A stretch of DNA of 64,000 bases from Nocardioides sp. NBC_00368 (GTDB taxonomy: Bacteria; Actinomycetota; Actinomycetes; Propionibacteriales; Nocardioidaceae): NCBI RefSeq assembly GCF_036090055.1, contig NZ_CP107970.1, forward strand, positions 622,501-686,500. The letters are read 5' to 3'. The notes under the pieces are model-generated. The model was given only the letters and a program-made list of their open reading frames with translations, searched no databases and was not told the origin of the DNA. Below are positions 1 to 8,693 of the stretch, piece by piece (positions within the stretch are counted from its first letter, which is position 1; each line of letters begins with the position of its first letter). Position numbers and translations under genes: made by a program.

Positions 1-133
1 CGATTCTGGATTCGCATTGAAAATCACATGGCGTGGCTCTAGGGTCAAATGACTCGCTCCACTCGACCAACGAGCTGAACCCGGCATCCACCCTTCGCCG
101 AATGAGGCTCACGCCACTCGGGAGACACCACCC
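1..133 (+). promoter_or_regulatory. Upstream region of the SF3 helicase gene
   Basis: Non-coding leader in front of the helicase gene. The first 30 bases are AT-richer than the surroundings and contain AAAATCACA, a string also found upstream of the RNA polymerase-like gene near 54.86 kb. AATGACTC at 48-55 is the reverse complement of the GAGTCATT string seen at 14.82 kb and 24.58 kb. A GGGAGA ribosome site lies about 9 bases before the ATG at 134. A promoter here is inferred, not shown. Confidence 0.4.
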
Positions 134-2083
134 ATGACAGTGAGCAACGCCGGCGACGTCATCGACCTGCTGACCGCAGAGATGACGGCCAACGGTCTGG
201 GCAACAACCCACCCGACCAGATCATCCGCCGTGTCACCACCGAATACCTGAACACGCTCGACCCTGCCGTACCCGCTGCTCCCCAGACTGCCCTATCTCA
301 GACCACCCAGGGCCAGGGTTCGGGGCAGGGTTCGGGGCAGGGTCCGGGGCTGGGTCCGGGGCTGGCTGCGGGTCCGGGTGCGGTGTCGCAGCGGCTCATC
401 GCCCTGGTCAACCGCTGCTACGCGTTGGAGAACACAGCCGCGTCGGCGGCGCGGGAGAAGCTGCTGCCCCTGCGGCACCTGACCAACTATCAGATCGCCC
501 AGGCCCTGCTGCGGCTGCACCACATCATCCGGATTGCGCCCTCGGCCCGGGACACCGACCGTGAGTACGACCTGATCGCCATGTACGTCACCGGCGGCAT
601 CAACCTGGGGGTCTACTCCACCAGCGAGGACGAGATCCGCACCGTGGCACGGCGCTATTACTCCGGGCTGACCGTCAACGACTTCAAAGAGGTCATGGCG
701 ATCCTGCGCGAGGACTCCCCGCGCACCCACCGCTGTGAGAACCGCGACCTGATCGCGGTCAACAACGGCATCTTCGACTACGCCGCCAAGCAGCTGCTGC
801 CGTTCACCCCGGACCTGGTCTTCTTGTCGAAGTCGCACGTCGATTACGACCCGAACGCCACCAGCCCCCGCATCGTCGACCCCGTCGACGCCACCATCTG
901 GGAGGTCGAGGACTGGATGGCGTCGCTCTCGGATGATCCGGAGATCGTGGAGCTGCTGTGGGAGATCCTCGGCGCGATCATCCGACCCCATGTGCGCTGG
1001 AACAAGACCGCCTGGTTCTACTCCGAGCAGGGCAACAACGGCAAGGGCACCTTGTGCGAGCTGATGCGGAACCTGACCGGCCCCGGCGCCTACACCTCGA
1101 TCCCGTTGAGCGACTTCGGCAAGGAGTTCGCCCTCGAGCCCTTGGTGCGTGCGAGCGCGATCATCGTCGACGAGAACGACGTGGGCACCTTCATCGACCG
1201 CGCCGCGAACCTGAAAGCGATCGTGACCAGCGACGTCATCCAGATCAACCGAAAGTACCGGATGCCGATCGCCTATCAGTTCTTCGGGTTCATGGTCCAG
1301 TGCCTCAACGAGTTCCCCCGCGTCAAGGACAAGTCCGAGTCCTTCTACCGCCGCCAGCTCTTCGTCCCCTTCGAGAAGAACTTCGCCGGCAGCGAACGCC
1401 GCTACATCAAGAACGACTACCTGCACCGAGGCGACGTCTTGCGCTATGTGCTCAGACGGGTCCTGCACATGGACTACTACCAGCTCTCCGAACCCGTGGC
1501 GGCCAAGGCCGTGCTGGCCGAGTACAAGGAGTTCAACGACCCCGTCCGGGCCTGGTGGGAGGAGTTCCACACCCAGCTCGCCTGGGACCTGGTGCCTTTC
1601 ACCTTCGCCTATGACCTCTACCGCGCCTGGTTCGTCGAGACCTCACCGTCGGGATCGCCGGTGAGCAGGGTGATCTTCGTGCGCGACCTGTGCTCCATCG
1701 TCCGCGAGGATCCCCACTGGCACTGCAAGGACAAGAACCGCAAGGTCCGTCCCGGCCAGATGATGAGTCGGTCCGAGCCACTGATCGCCACCTACGACCT
1801 GGCCCGCTGGAAGAGCCCGACCTACCACGGCAAAGACCCGAACCTGCTCTCCCAACCCGCGTTGGCCGACTCCTACCGCGGCATCCTCCGCATCTCCGCG
1901 ATGGCAGGCACCGCCACCGGCGGGCCAGGCACGGGGCCAGGCGCCGGGTCAGGTACGGCGCCAGGCACGACGCACGGCGCGACCGGCCCCAGCGGGACTG
2001 CAGTCGGGGCAACTGCCGAGACAGATAGGTATGGAACCGAACCGAACGGGTCGATGGCCGGCCCAGAGAAGGGGATCCGATGA
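134..2083 (+). CDS. D5/P4-type SF3 replicative helicase
   Basis: A 649-residue protein of the phage/plasmid D5-P4 helicase family, which unwinds DNA ahead of a primase at the replication fork. The ATPase core shows a Walker A GNNGKGT (residues 300-306, K304) and a Walker B IIVDEN (D346/E347), followed by the C-terminal SF3 segment that contains CLNEFPRVKD and RRQLFVPF. The region before the core fits a D5_N domain. No primase active site is seen in the N-terminus; a separate AEP-type gene lies at 16085. Residues 55-80 and 590-640 are Gly/Pro/Thr tandem-repeat linkers. The start is supported by GGGAGA upstream. The next gene begins inside its stop codon (ATGA), so the genes are probably co-transcribed. 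Confidence 0.9.
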   Translation: MTVSNAGDVIDLLTAEMTANGLGNNPPDQIIRRVTTEYLNTLDPAVPAAPQTALSQTTQGQGSGQGSGQGPGLGPGLAAGPGAVSQRLIALVNRCYALENTAASAAREKLLPLRHLTNYQIAQALLRLHHIIRIAPSARDTDREYDLIAMYVTGGINLGVYSTSEDEIRTVARRYYSGLTVNDFKEVMAILREDSPRTHRCENRDLIAVNNGIFDYAAKQLLPFTPDLVFLSKSHVDYDPNATSPRIVDPVDATIWEVEDWMASLSDDPEIVELLWEILGAIIRPHVRWNKTAWFYSEQGNNGKGTLCELMRNLTGPGAYTSIPLSDFGKEFALEPLVRASAIIVDENDVGTFIDRAANLKAIVTSDVIQINRKYRMPIAYQFFGFMVQCLNEFPRVKDKSESFYRRQLFVPFEKNFAGSERRYIKNDYLHRGDVLRYVLRRVLHMDYYQLSEPVAAKAVLAEYKEFNDPVRAWWEEFHTQLAWDLVPFTFAYDLYRAWFVETSPSGSPVSRVIFVRDLCSIVREDPHWHCKDKNRKVRPGQMMSRSEPLIATYDLARWKSPTYHGKDPNLLSQPALADSYRGILRISAMAGTATGGPGTGPGAGSGTAPGTTHGATGPSGTAVGATAETDRYGTEPNGSMAGPEKGIR

Positions 2084-2340
2084 GACCCGACCAGCCGCGC
2101 AAGCCCCGAAAGTCCCAGACCCCCAAACCGAACAGGCCCAGGCGACACCTCTCCCGCGACGCGTTCGACCGCGAGCTGCGGCGAGTGCTCGCCGGCGATC
2201 CTGACGCCGACACCGGAGTGCGCGCCTTCTGGGACGACTACTGCGAGCGCAACGGCGTCATGGCCGCCATCGCCCACAAAGACGCCGTCGAGGTACTCCG
2301 CGGCCCGCGACCGACCACCAGCAACAGCCCAGAGCGATGA
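2080..2340 (+). CDS. Small basic hypothetical protein
   Basis: An 86-residue ORF whose ATG overlaps the stop of the helicase gene (ATGA), which suggests translational coupling. The N-terminus is rich in Arg, Lys and Pro. The middle is helical in composition, with a RDAFDRELRRVL stretch. I do not recognise a family. Its place between the helicase and DNA polymerase genes suggests a replication accessory role, which is inference from position only. Confidence 0.6.
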   Translation: MRPDQPRKPRKSQTPKPNRPRRHLSRDAFDRELRRVLAGDPDADTGVRAFWDDYCERNGVMAAIAHKDAVEVLRGPRPTTSNSPER

Positions 2341-2434
2341 GCTGCGCCCACTGAGCCGACCACAGGGCCGACTACAGAGCCAGGGCCGCGGCGCCGGCGA
2401 GCTCGATCCCTGCATGAAGAGAGGAGCCAGTGGC

Positions 2435-5400
2435 ATGCCCCAGTCCGAGCACTCCGCGGCCTACCCCGTGACCAGCCAATCGAGCGGACCGGCGAGGCCG
2501 CGACCGAGGTCGTCGACCGAGTCGCAGCCGCGGTTCACCTTCTACGACATCGAGTCGCTCACCAACGTCTTCAGCCTCTGCGCCTACACCCCCGCCACGC
2601 AGCAGGGCATGGGGCAGGGCATGGGGCGGGTCATGATCTTCCACCTGATCGACGACGAGGATCTCAACCGCCAGCTCGACATCGGCGAGGTCGCCCGGGT
2701 CTTCTCGTTGCGAAACCCCGCACTACCGCCCATCACGCCCGAGGTCTACGACCTTCGCGGCCACACGGCGAACATCGAGCTGGCCAAGCTGATGGGCCTG
2801 TCCAACGCCACCGTGGTGAGCAACCTCGCCACGCACGAGAAGAACTCCGACTTCCCGCACCTGTGGCGCCCGGTGTGCGACACCGACCCCGGCTACGACC
2901 CGGCCGTGCATCCGTTCCTGTGTGGCTACAACTCGCTGCACTACGACACCGTGATGCTCTCCCTCTACTTCATGGAGGCCTTCGCCGCACTGGCCACCTT
3001 CACCCGCGCTAAGCGTGCCTACAAGAGGAACCGGGACCTCTTCGACGGGGATCCCGCCGAGTACCGCAGACTCCTCAAACTTGCCGAAGGCGACGTGGCC
3101 CCACCGCAGCGCCCGGTCCTGGATCCCTTCGTACCGGTCGCCGCCTCGACGATGCGTGCCCACAACGACCAGCTGTTCGGTGAGGAGTACAAGGCCTACA
3201 TGCCGAACTACCTCACCGATCCGGCCACGACCCAAGGAGTCGGGTGGGAATCGACGCAGGCGCGGATCCGACGCGCCATGCTCGCCTCCGGTCGCCACAT
3301 CGACGCGGCCCGTCTCAACGAGGCCCAGTCCCGGGTCAACCTCAAGCGGCTGCTCGGGATGCTCGGCCATCAGATCCTGGAGTCGGACAACCTTGAGGCA
3401 GGCTCGCGGGTCACGACCATCGCCGATCTCTACGAGCTGTTGGCCTACAACCTGGCCGACTGCGTGGGCCTGTCCCAGCTGTTCGAGCACCCGACCTACT
3501 CCAGCGCGTTCGAGCTCCGCCGCGCACTGATGACCCAGTACCCCGAGACCGTCTACGCCCAGATCCCCGGCGCCCAGAGCCCCGACATATCCCCAGCGGC
3601 GGTACGCCAGGACCGGCTGCGCCCCGACTCATCCTCAGCGCAGTACGTGGCCCGCATCCTGTGCCCCTATGGCCGACTCGGTGACCTGGAGAGGGTCAGC
3701 TTCGACTACCCCAGCCCGGCGGGACAGACCCAAGGGGAGAGCGGGAACGTTCTGGAGGAGTGCAAGCGGTTCTTCGAGGACCACGTCACCGACCAGCACG
3801 CCCGGGCCCGGTTCGGCCGGGTCTACGACTACTACCGGCGTATCGAGGGCAAGAACTTCAACGACTCCATCGAGTACCGCGAGCAGCACCCGAGTGGCCC
3901 GCCGGCGCTGTCGCTGGCCGAGATCGAGAAGGCCCCCAACAACCTGCCCTACTACCTCGCCGATGGGACACCGACCTCGTGCTTCGCCACGTTCTCAGTC
4001 GGCGGCATCCATGGCGCCGAGGCCGACCTGGACGGATTCGCCGCGGACCAAGCCGCCCACCAGGCCGCAGTCGCGATGCTCGACCGCGCCCGCCGCGAGG
4101 TCGGCGACGCCACGAGGTTCGCCGCCCTGGCCAAGGACCAGCACAACACGCTGCGGCTGCCTGATGGGAGCACGGTCGATAAGCGCCTGGTGCTCTACGG
4201 CTCTGATCCTGAGCGGGTCGCCTACCGGCCCATCACCAAGGCGACCGACCCGGCCAAAGCCGACCAGATCCAGCGCGCCCGCGCCCAGGTGCCATCGGCA
4301 CGCGACCTGCTCGCCACCCAGCGTCGCGCCGACCAGGAGCTCAACGTGGTGCTGGTCGACGGCACCGTCCTGGACGGCAGATCGATACTGGCCAACACCT
4401 CGCTGTCCTCGGCCACCTACCGGGAGACGCCCACGACACGGGCCCCGGCGCTGTTCGTCGACCAGCCGAACAAGTCGACCAAGCTGCACCCCAGGTATGC
4501 CCGCACCTCGGCGGGGGCGGTGATCCACGAGGACTTCACCTCCTACTATCCGAACCTGCTGCGCAAGATGGGCGCCTTCTACAACCCCGCCCTCGGGGAG
4601 GACCGGTACGCGAAGATCTTCTTCCAGAAGCAGGAATACGGTGCCCGGCTCAAGTCCCCGGACCTCTCCGAGGCCGAACGGGCCCGGCTCATCACCTTGC
4701 GCGAGGGCACCAAGCTGATCCTCAACGCCGCGTCCGGTGCCGGCGACGCGGCGCACAAGACTCCGATCCGGATGAACAACCGGATCATCTCGATGCGGAT
4801 CATCGGCCAGCTCTTCTCCTGGCGCATCGGGCAGGCCCAGACCTTGGCTGGCGCACGGATCATCTCCACCAACACTGACGGCCTGTACTCGCTGCTCGAC
4901 CCCGAGCACGGCTTCACCGCCGAGGTGAACAACCAGGTCCTCGCCGAGCAGGCAGCAGCGGTCGAGATCGAGATCGACCCCGAACCGATGATCCTGGTCT
5001 CCAAGGACTCCAACAACCGCCTCGAGATCACCGACCCGACGCACGACCCCACGCATGGCCCCACGCACGGCCCCGCGGATGGTGCGGCGGGGGAGGGCGA
5101 TCTGGTCGTTACGGCTCCGATCCTGGGTGCCTCGGGCGGCACTCTGGCGTGCCATGACGGGCCACGGCCGGACAAGTCGCTGGCCCATCCGGCCGTCCTC
5201 GACCACACGCTGGCGCGATACCTCCGGGTCCTGGTCGCCCGGCTTCCCGGTGATGCCGAGGTGTTCTCACGTCCCTTCGACCACGACCTCGGCCGACGAC
5301 TGATCTCCTCGGTCCTGACCGAGCGGTCCCGCCTCGACGCCGCGCTGCTGTTCCAGAACGTCATCGCGGCCTCGCGCGGGTCCATCACCTACCCCTTCGC

Positions 5401-6046
5401 CGCCGACCCTCCCGACCCCGCAACGCCCGCGGACCAGGGGGCGAGCAATGGTGCGATCACCGGGGCGCGCGCCCTCCAGCACGTGAACCGGATCTTCATC
5501 GTGCGGCCAGGGACACCGGGGGCGGTGAGCCTGCGCAACGCTGGCGCCTGGAAGGTGAGCCCGGCGGTCAAGGAACGCCGGCAGCGAGACGGGGCCCCGT
5601 TCGTCCAGCGCGACCGGGTCGCCCTCGAGATCCTCGAGCACAACGGGTGGGGACCCGACAACTACCGTGCCAGCGAGCGTGGACTGACGCCGCTGCCCGC
5701 CGACCAGGACGTCGTGGTGCGCCGTATCAACGGCATCGACCCGTCATGGCCCATCTGGATCTGCAACGGGGACCTGCACAGCTTCTCCCAGTTCCAGCTC
5801 GGCCATCTGCTCGGGGTCCTCGATCTCGACATCTACACCCAGATGCTCGCCGAGACCTACGAGAAGAACTGGCAGAACACTAGCGCGGCAATGAACGCTC
5901 GACTCGATGCCCTCTCGGATGGTCTGGGCGGCGATGCTCGGCCCGACGATGAGTCGATCGCTAGTGGATCCGTTGGTGCCGGCCCGGGCAGTGACCCGGC
6001 ACATCTGGAGACCCATGGCCAGGACGGCCTGGGTGACATCGCATGA
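2435..6046 (+). CDS. Family B DNA polymerase with 3'-5' exonuclease
   Basis: A 1203-residue replicative DNA polymerase. The proofreading domain shows ExoI FYDIES (D38/E40), ExoII GYNSLHYD near residue 165-172 and ExoIII YNLAD near 338-342. The palm shows motif A DFTSYYPNL (D700), motif B KLILNAASGAG (K760) and motif C STNTDGLYS (D815). Motif C has a single clear Asp in TDG where cellular enzymes usually have DTD. Motifs A and B are only 60 residues apart, leaving no room for a phi29-like TPR2 insertion, so this is probably not a protein-primed enzyme. A DPTHDPTHGPTHG repeat follows the palm. The chosen ATG has GAGGAG 8 bases upstream; the ATG at 2414 has no such site. The stop overlaps the next ATG. 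Confidence 0.92.
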   Translation: MPQSEHSAAYPVTSQSSGPARPRPRSSTESQPRFTFYDIESLTNVFSLCAYTPATQQGMGQGMGRVMIFHLIDDEDLNRQLDIGEVARVFSLRNPALPPITPEVYDLRGHTANIELAKLMGLSNATVVSNLATHEKNSDFPHLWRPVCDTDPGYDPAVHPFLCGYNSLHYDTVMLSLYFMEAFAALATFTRAKRAYKRNRDLFDGDPAEYRRLLKLAEGDVAPPQRPVLDPFVPVAASTMRAHNDQLFGEEYKAYMPNYLTDPATTQGVGWESTQARIRRAMLASGRHIDAARLNEAQSRVNLKRLLGMLGHQILESDNLEAGSRVTTIADLYELLAYNLADCVGLSQLFEHPTYSSAFELRRALMTQYPETVYAQIPGAQSPDISPAAVRQDRLRPDSSSAQYVARILCPYGRLGDLERVSFDYPSPAGQTQGESGNVLEECKRFFEDHVTDQHARARFGRVYDYYRRIEGKNFNDSIEYREQHPSGPPALSLAEIEKAPNNLPYYLADGTPTSCFATFSVGGIHGAEADLDGFAADQAAHQAAVAMLDRARREVGDATRFAALAKDQHNTLRLPDGSTVDKRLVLYGSDPERVAYRPITKATDPAKADQIQRARAQVPSARDLLATQRRADQELNVVLVDGTVLDGRSILANTSLSSATYRETPTTRAPALFVDQPNKSTKLHPRYARTSAGAVIHEDFTSYYPNLLRKMGAFYNPALGEDRYAKIFFQKQEYGARLKSPDLSEAERARLITLREGTKLILNAASGAGDAAHKTPIRMNNRIISMRIIGQLFSWRIGQAQTLAGARIISTNTDGLYSLLDPEHGFTAEVNNQVLAEQAAAVEIEIDPEPMILVSKDSNNRLEITDPTHDPTHGPTHGPADGAAGEGDLVVTAPILGASGGTLACHDGPRPDKSLAHPAVLDHTLARYLRVLVARLPGDAEVFSRPFDHDLGRRLISSVLTERSRLDAALLFQNVIAASRGSITYPFAADPPDPATPADQGASNGAITGARALQHVNRIFIVRPGTPGAVSLRNAGAWKVSPAVKERRQRDGAPFVQRDRVALEILEHNGWGPDNYRASERGLTPLPADQDVVVRRINGIDPSWPIWICNGDLHSFSQFQLGHLLGVLDLDIYTQMLAETYEKNWQNTSAAMNARLDALSDGLGGDARPDDESIASGSVGAGPGSDPAHLETHGQDGLGDIA

Positions 6047-6498
6047 CTACCCGCGCAGGGACCCTCTCATCCGACTTGCCGGCGTTGACCGGGTCCACCG
6101 ACATCGCCGACCTGGCCGCAGTCATCACTGCACACCGGATGGTGTTCTGGCTCGGCGAGCCCAGCATCCGAGTGGTGTGCCAGGGGTGTGGAGCGGTGGT
6201 CTTCGACGCCGCTCAGCACCGAGCTCTCACCCTGGATGCCTACCAGCGGGCCGTTCAGACGGCCACCGACCGGCACGTCGCCGAGCAGGTCGCTGCTTCG
6301 GGCTGGGTCTCTCCGAACGAGCTGATGACTTGGAAGCGACAGCGACTGTGTCGTCAGCACCGGGCGGGCGTCGACGACGTCGACCTCGGGCACGCCGCCA
6401 CCTGCGTGATCTGCGCGATGAACAGGATCACTATCCTCGAGGCCCGGCTCGCCCGAACCCGCGCGGCAGTCGGCCCAGCGCCTGGCCGGAGCACCTGA
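6043..6498 (+). CDS. Cys-rich hypothetical protein coupled to the polymerase
   Basis: A 151-residue ORF that starts in the polymerase stop codon (ATGA). It has CQGC near residue 46, a C-x-x-H pair (CRQH) and CVIC near residue 121, which together could bind one zinc ion. The family is not recognised. Coupling suggests a polymerase accessory or DNA-binding role, but this is only inferred. The gene is the last before the 13-bp repeat array. Confidence 0.65.
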   Translation: MTTRAGTLSSDLPALTGSTDIADLAAVITAHRMVFWLGEPSIRVVCQGCGAVVFDAAQHRALTLDAYQRAVQTATDRHVAEQVAASGWVSPNELMTWKRQRLCRQHRAGVDDVDLGHAATCVICAMNRITILEARLARTRAAVGPAPGRST

Positions 6499-6536
6499 GA
6501 CTGCACGGGGTACTCCCGAGCTAGGCACGCCCCCAG

Positions 6537-6757
6537 CGCAATCCGCCAGCGCAATCCGCCTGCGCAATCCGCCTGCGCAATCCGCCTGCGCAATCCGCCT
6601 GCGCAATCCGCCTGCGCAATCCGCCTGCGCAATCCGCCTGCGCAATCCGCCTGCGCAATCCGCCTGCGCAATCCGCCTGCGCAATCCGCCTGCGCAATCC
6701 GCCTGCGCAATCCGCCTGCGCAATCCGCCTGCGCAATCCGCCTGCGCAATCCGCCTG
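6537..6757. repeat. 13-bp tandem repeat array, 17 copies (iteron-like)
   Basis: Seventeen contiguous copies of CGCAATCCGCCTG. The first copy ends in CAG instead of CTG and the rest are identical. Every junction creates TGCGCA, a 6-bp palindrome. The array sits in the gap between the polymerase cluster and the next genes. Iterons in replication origins and centromere-like partition sites have this layout. No spacer pattern exists, so it is not CRISPR. A simple slippage-generated minisatellite is the alternative. Confidence 0.95.
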
Positions 6758-6856
6758 CGACGACTGGGCGCCGTCGTCCTGCCCGCAGGCCAACGCTCCT
6801 GGCACTTCTCGTGAAGAGCCGTCACAGTCATCGACTGAACCGGAAAGGTTCCCCCA

Positions 6857-6982
6857 ATGTCTTCTCGAACTACCCTCGACGAGGGCCTGTTCGCCGTCGC
6901 AGAGTACCTACGGTCACAGTGCCCGGTGAACGATCCCGGCACCGCCGCCACCTTCGCCGTCGAGGCGGTGATGGGGCGATGA
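6857..6982 (+). CDS. Small hypothetical protein (41 aa)
   Basis: A short ORF with a good ribosome site, GGAAAGG 8 bases before the ATG, and a stop that overlaps the next ATG. The product begins MSSRTTLDEGLFAVAEYL and is weakly acidic and helical. I do not recognise it. The ribosome site and coupling, rather than homology, are the reasons to believe it is translated. Confidence 0.5.
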   Translation: MSSRTTLDEGLFAVAEYLRSQCPVNDPGTAATFAVEAVMGR

Positions 6983-7134
6983 GGACCGCGGAGGAACTGC
7001 GGCAGTGCATCGCTGACTGCGAGACGCTCATCCGTGGCGCGGACTCGGTTCAAGAGGTGCGCCGCTGGACCCGGTGGCGCGACCTCTATTGCGACCAGCT
7101 GGAGGCACTCACGAGTGATGAGGCCAGGTCGTGA
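6979..7134 (+). CDS. Small hypothetical protein (51 aa)
   Basis: A 51-residue ORF between two coupled neighbours: its ATG overlaps the previous stop, and its TGA overlaps the GTG of the next gene. The sequence looks like a short alpha-hairpin (EELRQCIADCETLIRGAD, then a basic/aromatic helix with RRWTRWRDLY). No family recognised. A longer reading from 6811 in the same frame would have to run through the neighbouring coupled ORF, so I prefer the short form. Confidence 0.5.
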   Translation: MRTAEELRQCIADCETLIRGADSVQEVRRWTRWRDLYCDQLEALTSDEARS

Positions 7135-7712
7135 CCGCGCCACGCTGGGTCACCTGCCCGAACTGCGGAGAACAGCGAGATGTGTCGGGGCGCTACACCT
7201 CACCAGTCAACCAGGAGCTGGACCAACGCTGGTGGGCCGAGGAACACGAATCCGGCCGATGCGTCGCGGGCACCCCGATGAGCACCGACCGGGAGCAGGG
7301 CCCGCGGCGCTGGCATGGGCCCGCGCGCCCGGTGAGGCTGGCGAGGACGTGGGGATCTTGCCGGGGCCAGGTCGTCGATCTCGTGGTGGTCGAGCGCTGG
7401 CTCGCCGGCCACGAGGTCGAGATGACTCCAGAGGAGCGGATCGCCGCGATGTACGCCGGCGAGGCCGCGGGCCTGCCCCGCAACGAGATCTGCCGCCGGC
7501 TCGGGGAGCACGCATCCCGGCTGGCGAAGATCCTCGCGACCCCCTCACCCATCGACACCACCCGTTTCCGCGGCCTCTACGCCGACGCATTCGCAGGCCT
7601 CGCCGACTCTGTATCAGACGAGCCCACTGAGCCCCGCGACGCCACGGATCTTGAGGCCGGCAGTCGTCCTGGAGTCCTCGGCGAGCCCAGGGAGCTGGGA
7701 GGAACCGAATGA
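7131..7712 (+). CDS. Zinc-ribbon / HTH-like hypothetical protein
   Basis: A 193-residue protein with a GTG start that overlaps the previous stop (GTGA). The N-terminus has a CPNC knuckle at residues 9-12. Residues 100-135 (EERIAAMYAGEAAG then NEICRRLGEHASRL) read like a helix-turn-helix of the kind found in phage regulatory or packaging proteins. A DNA-binding role is plausible but not shown. The stop overlaps the ATG of the decayed helicase gene, so this was once a continuous operon. Confidence 0.6.
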   Translation: MTAPRWVTCPNCGEQRDVSGRYTSPVNQELDQRWWAEEHESGRCVAGTPMSTDREQGPRRWHGPARPVRLARTWGSCRGQVVDLVVVERWLAGHEVEMTPEERIAAMYAGEAAGLPRNEICRRLGEHASRLAKILATPSPIDTTRFRGLYADAFAGLADSVSDEPTEPRDATDLEAGSRPGVLGEPRELGGTE

Positions 7713-8237
7713 GCACCGGCGCCCCGAGTCCAGGCCGCCTGCCCGGAGGCTTGAAGCCGCACCAGCGGCAGGTCTTCGACTTCCTGATGACCCACCCCTA
7801 TGCCGCGGTCTGGCTCGGTGTCGGCAGCGGCAAGACACTCACGGTGCAGCGGGCGCTGTAGACGTTGCGTCCCCGGAGGGCCACGTCCGCATCGTCGCGC
7901 CGCTCGCGATCCCGCGCTCGGTGTGGGCCGACAAGATCCGCAAGTGGGCCTCGGAGTCCGCACCCGATCCTTGGTGGTCAACGACCGCGACCGAACCCTG
8001 ACGCGCGCCCAGCGTCCACCACGGTGCCTACCGGCCTGCCCACCGGTCAGTGCGGGGTTGCCCGGGTGATCACCTGGTCGTTCGGGACCGTCGTGATCGA
8101 TGAGTCGCAGGGGTTCAAGTCCGAGACCTCCCGACGGTTCCTCGCGCTGGCCTCGGCCCGCGGAGCCATTCACTGGCTGATCGAGTCACTGGCTGATCGA
8201 GCTGTCCGGCACTCCGACACTCAACGGTCTGAGATGA
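7709..8237 (+). pseudogene. Decayed SNF2/DEAD-type helicase
   Basis: Remnant of an SF2 ATPase. The first reading frame gives LKPHQRQVFDFLMTHP then Walker A GVGSGKT and stops at 7861. The next helicase segment, HVRIVAPLAIPRSVW, is in a different frame (about 7880-7975). The Walker B region VVIDESQGFKS returns to the first frame near 8090. The SNF2 motif III LSGTPTLNGL needs a further shift, caused by a perfect 16-bp tandem duplication at 8170-8201. At least three frameshifts and a stop are present, and the C-terminal helicase lobe is missing. The family assignment is good; the exact parent is unknown. Confidence 0.85.
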
Positions 8238-8258
8238 AGCGAGATGAGAGGAAAGATC

Positions 8259-8693
8259 ATGCAGCACCTGATCAGCCAGGACCTCACCAATATCAGGACC
8301 GGCCTGGAGATCCTCGACCCTTCCGACGAGGAAGCGGCCGAATCCGTCGCCCGCACGATCGACAAGGTCAACCGCATCCACCACGCGCACGGCTACGAGT
8401 CCGCCGCCGACACACTCCGGGTCCTCCTCGCCGATGACGAGGACGCACTGGTCGTCGGGGTGCTCGATGCGCACAGCGGCGAGCGGCTCGGCGCTGCCGC
8501 CATCTTCAACACTGGTCGCGTCTCGGCCTGGAGGATCCGCGACCCCGAGGTCACCCACCATCACGATGTCGCTCTGCTCATCGAGGTCCTTCGAAACGGC
8601 GGTGGCCTGGGCGACTTCCGTGATAGACGTGACCACCGAGATGCTCGCAGCGACCATGAACTGGGGGAGGAGAGGGGCCACGGTGGCCAATGA
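8259..8693 (+). CDS. Hypothetical protein (144 aa)
   Basis: Product begins MQHLISQDLTNIRTGLEIL. The ATG at 8259 is preferred to 8244 because GAGAGGA lies 6-7 bases before it. The N-terminal 50 residues are helical and acidic; the middle contains ALVVGVLDAHSGERLGAAAI, which looks like beta strands. The last 30 residues are rich in Gly, Asp, Arg and His and overlap the DUF6283 gene by 11 bases, so the natural end could be altered. No family recognised. Confidence 0.55.
   Translation: MQHLISQDLTNIRTGLEILDPSDEEAAESVARTIDKVNRIHHAHGYESAADTLRVLLADDEDALVVGVLDAHSGERLGAAAIFNTGRVSAWRIRDPEVTHHHDVALLIEVLRNGGGLGDFRDRRDHRDARSDHELGEERGHGGQ

Noticed and set aside
293..1570. Long - strand ORF opposite the SF3 helicase, and 3995-5206 opposite the polymerase
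   Set aside because: Both are mirror frames of genes with clear catalytic motifs; the products are Val/Gly/Asp-rich shadows.
2414..2434. Upstream start codon for the DNA polymerase
   Set aside because: GAGGAG is placed correctly for ATG 2435 but lies downstream of ATG 2414, which has no site of its own.
6537..6757. CRISPR array
   Set aside because: The units are contiguous and only 13 bp, with no unique spacers, and no cas gene is present.
6067..7143. A - strand ORF that translates the 13-bp repeat into a 13-residue repeat protein
   Set aside because: Any 13-bp repeat without stops gives a 13-residue periodicity in all frames. It overlaps several coupled + strand genes and has no start signal.
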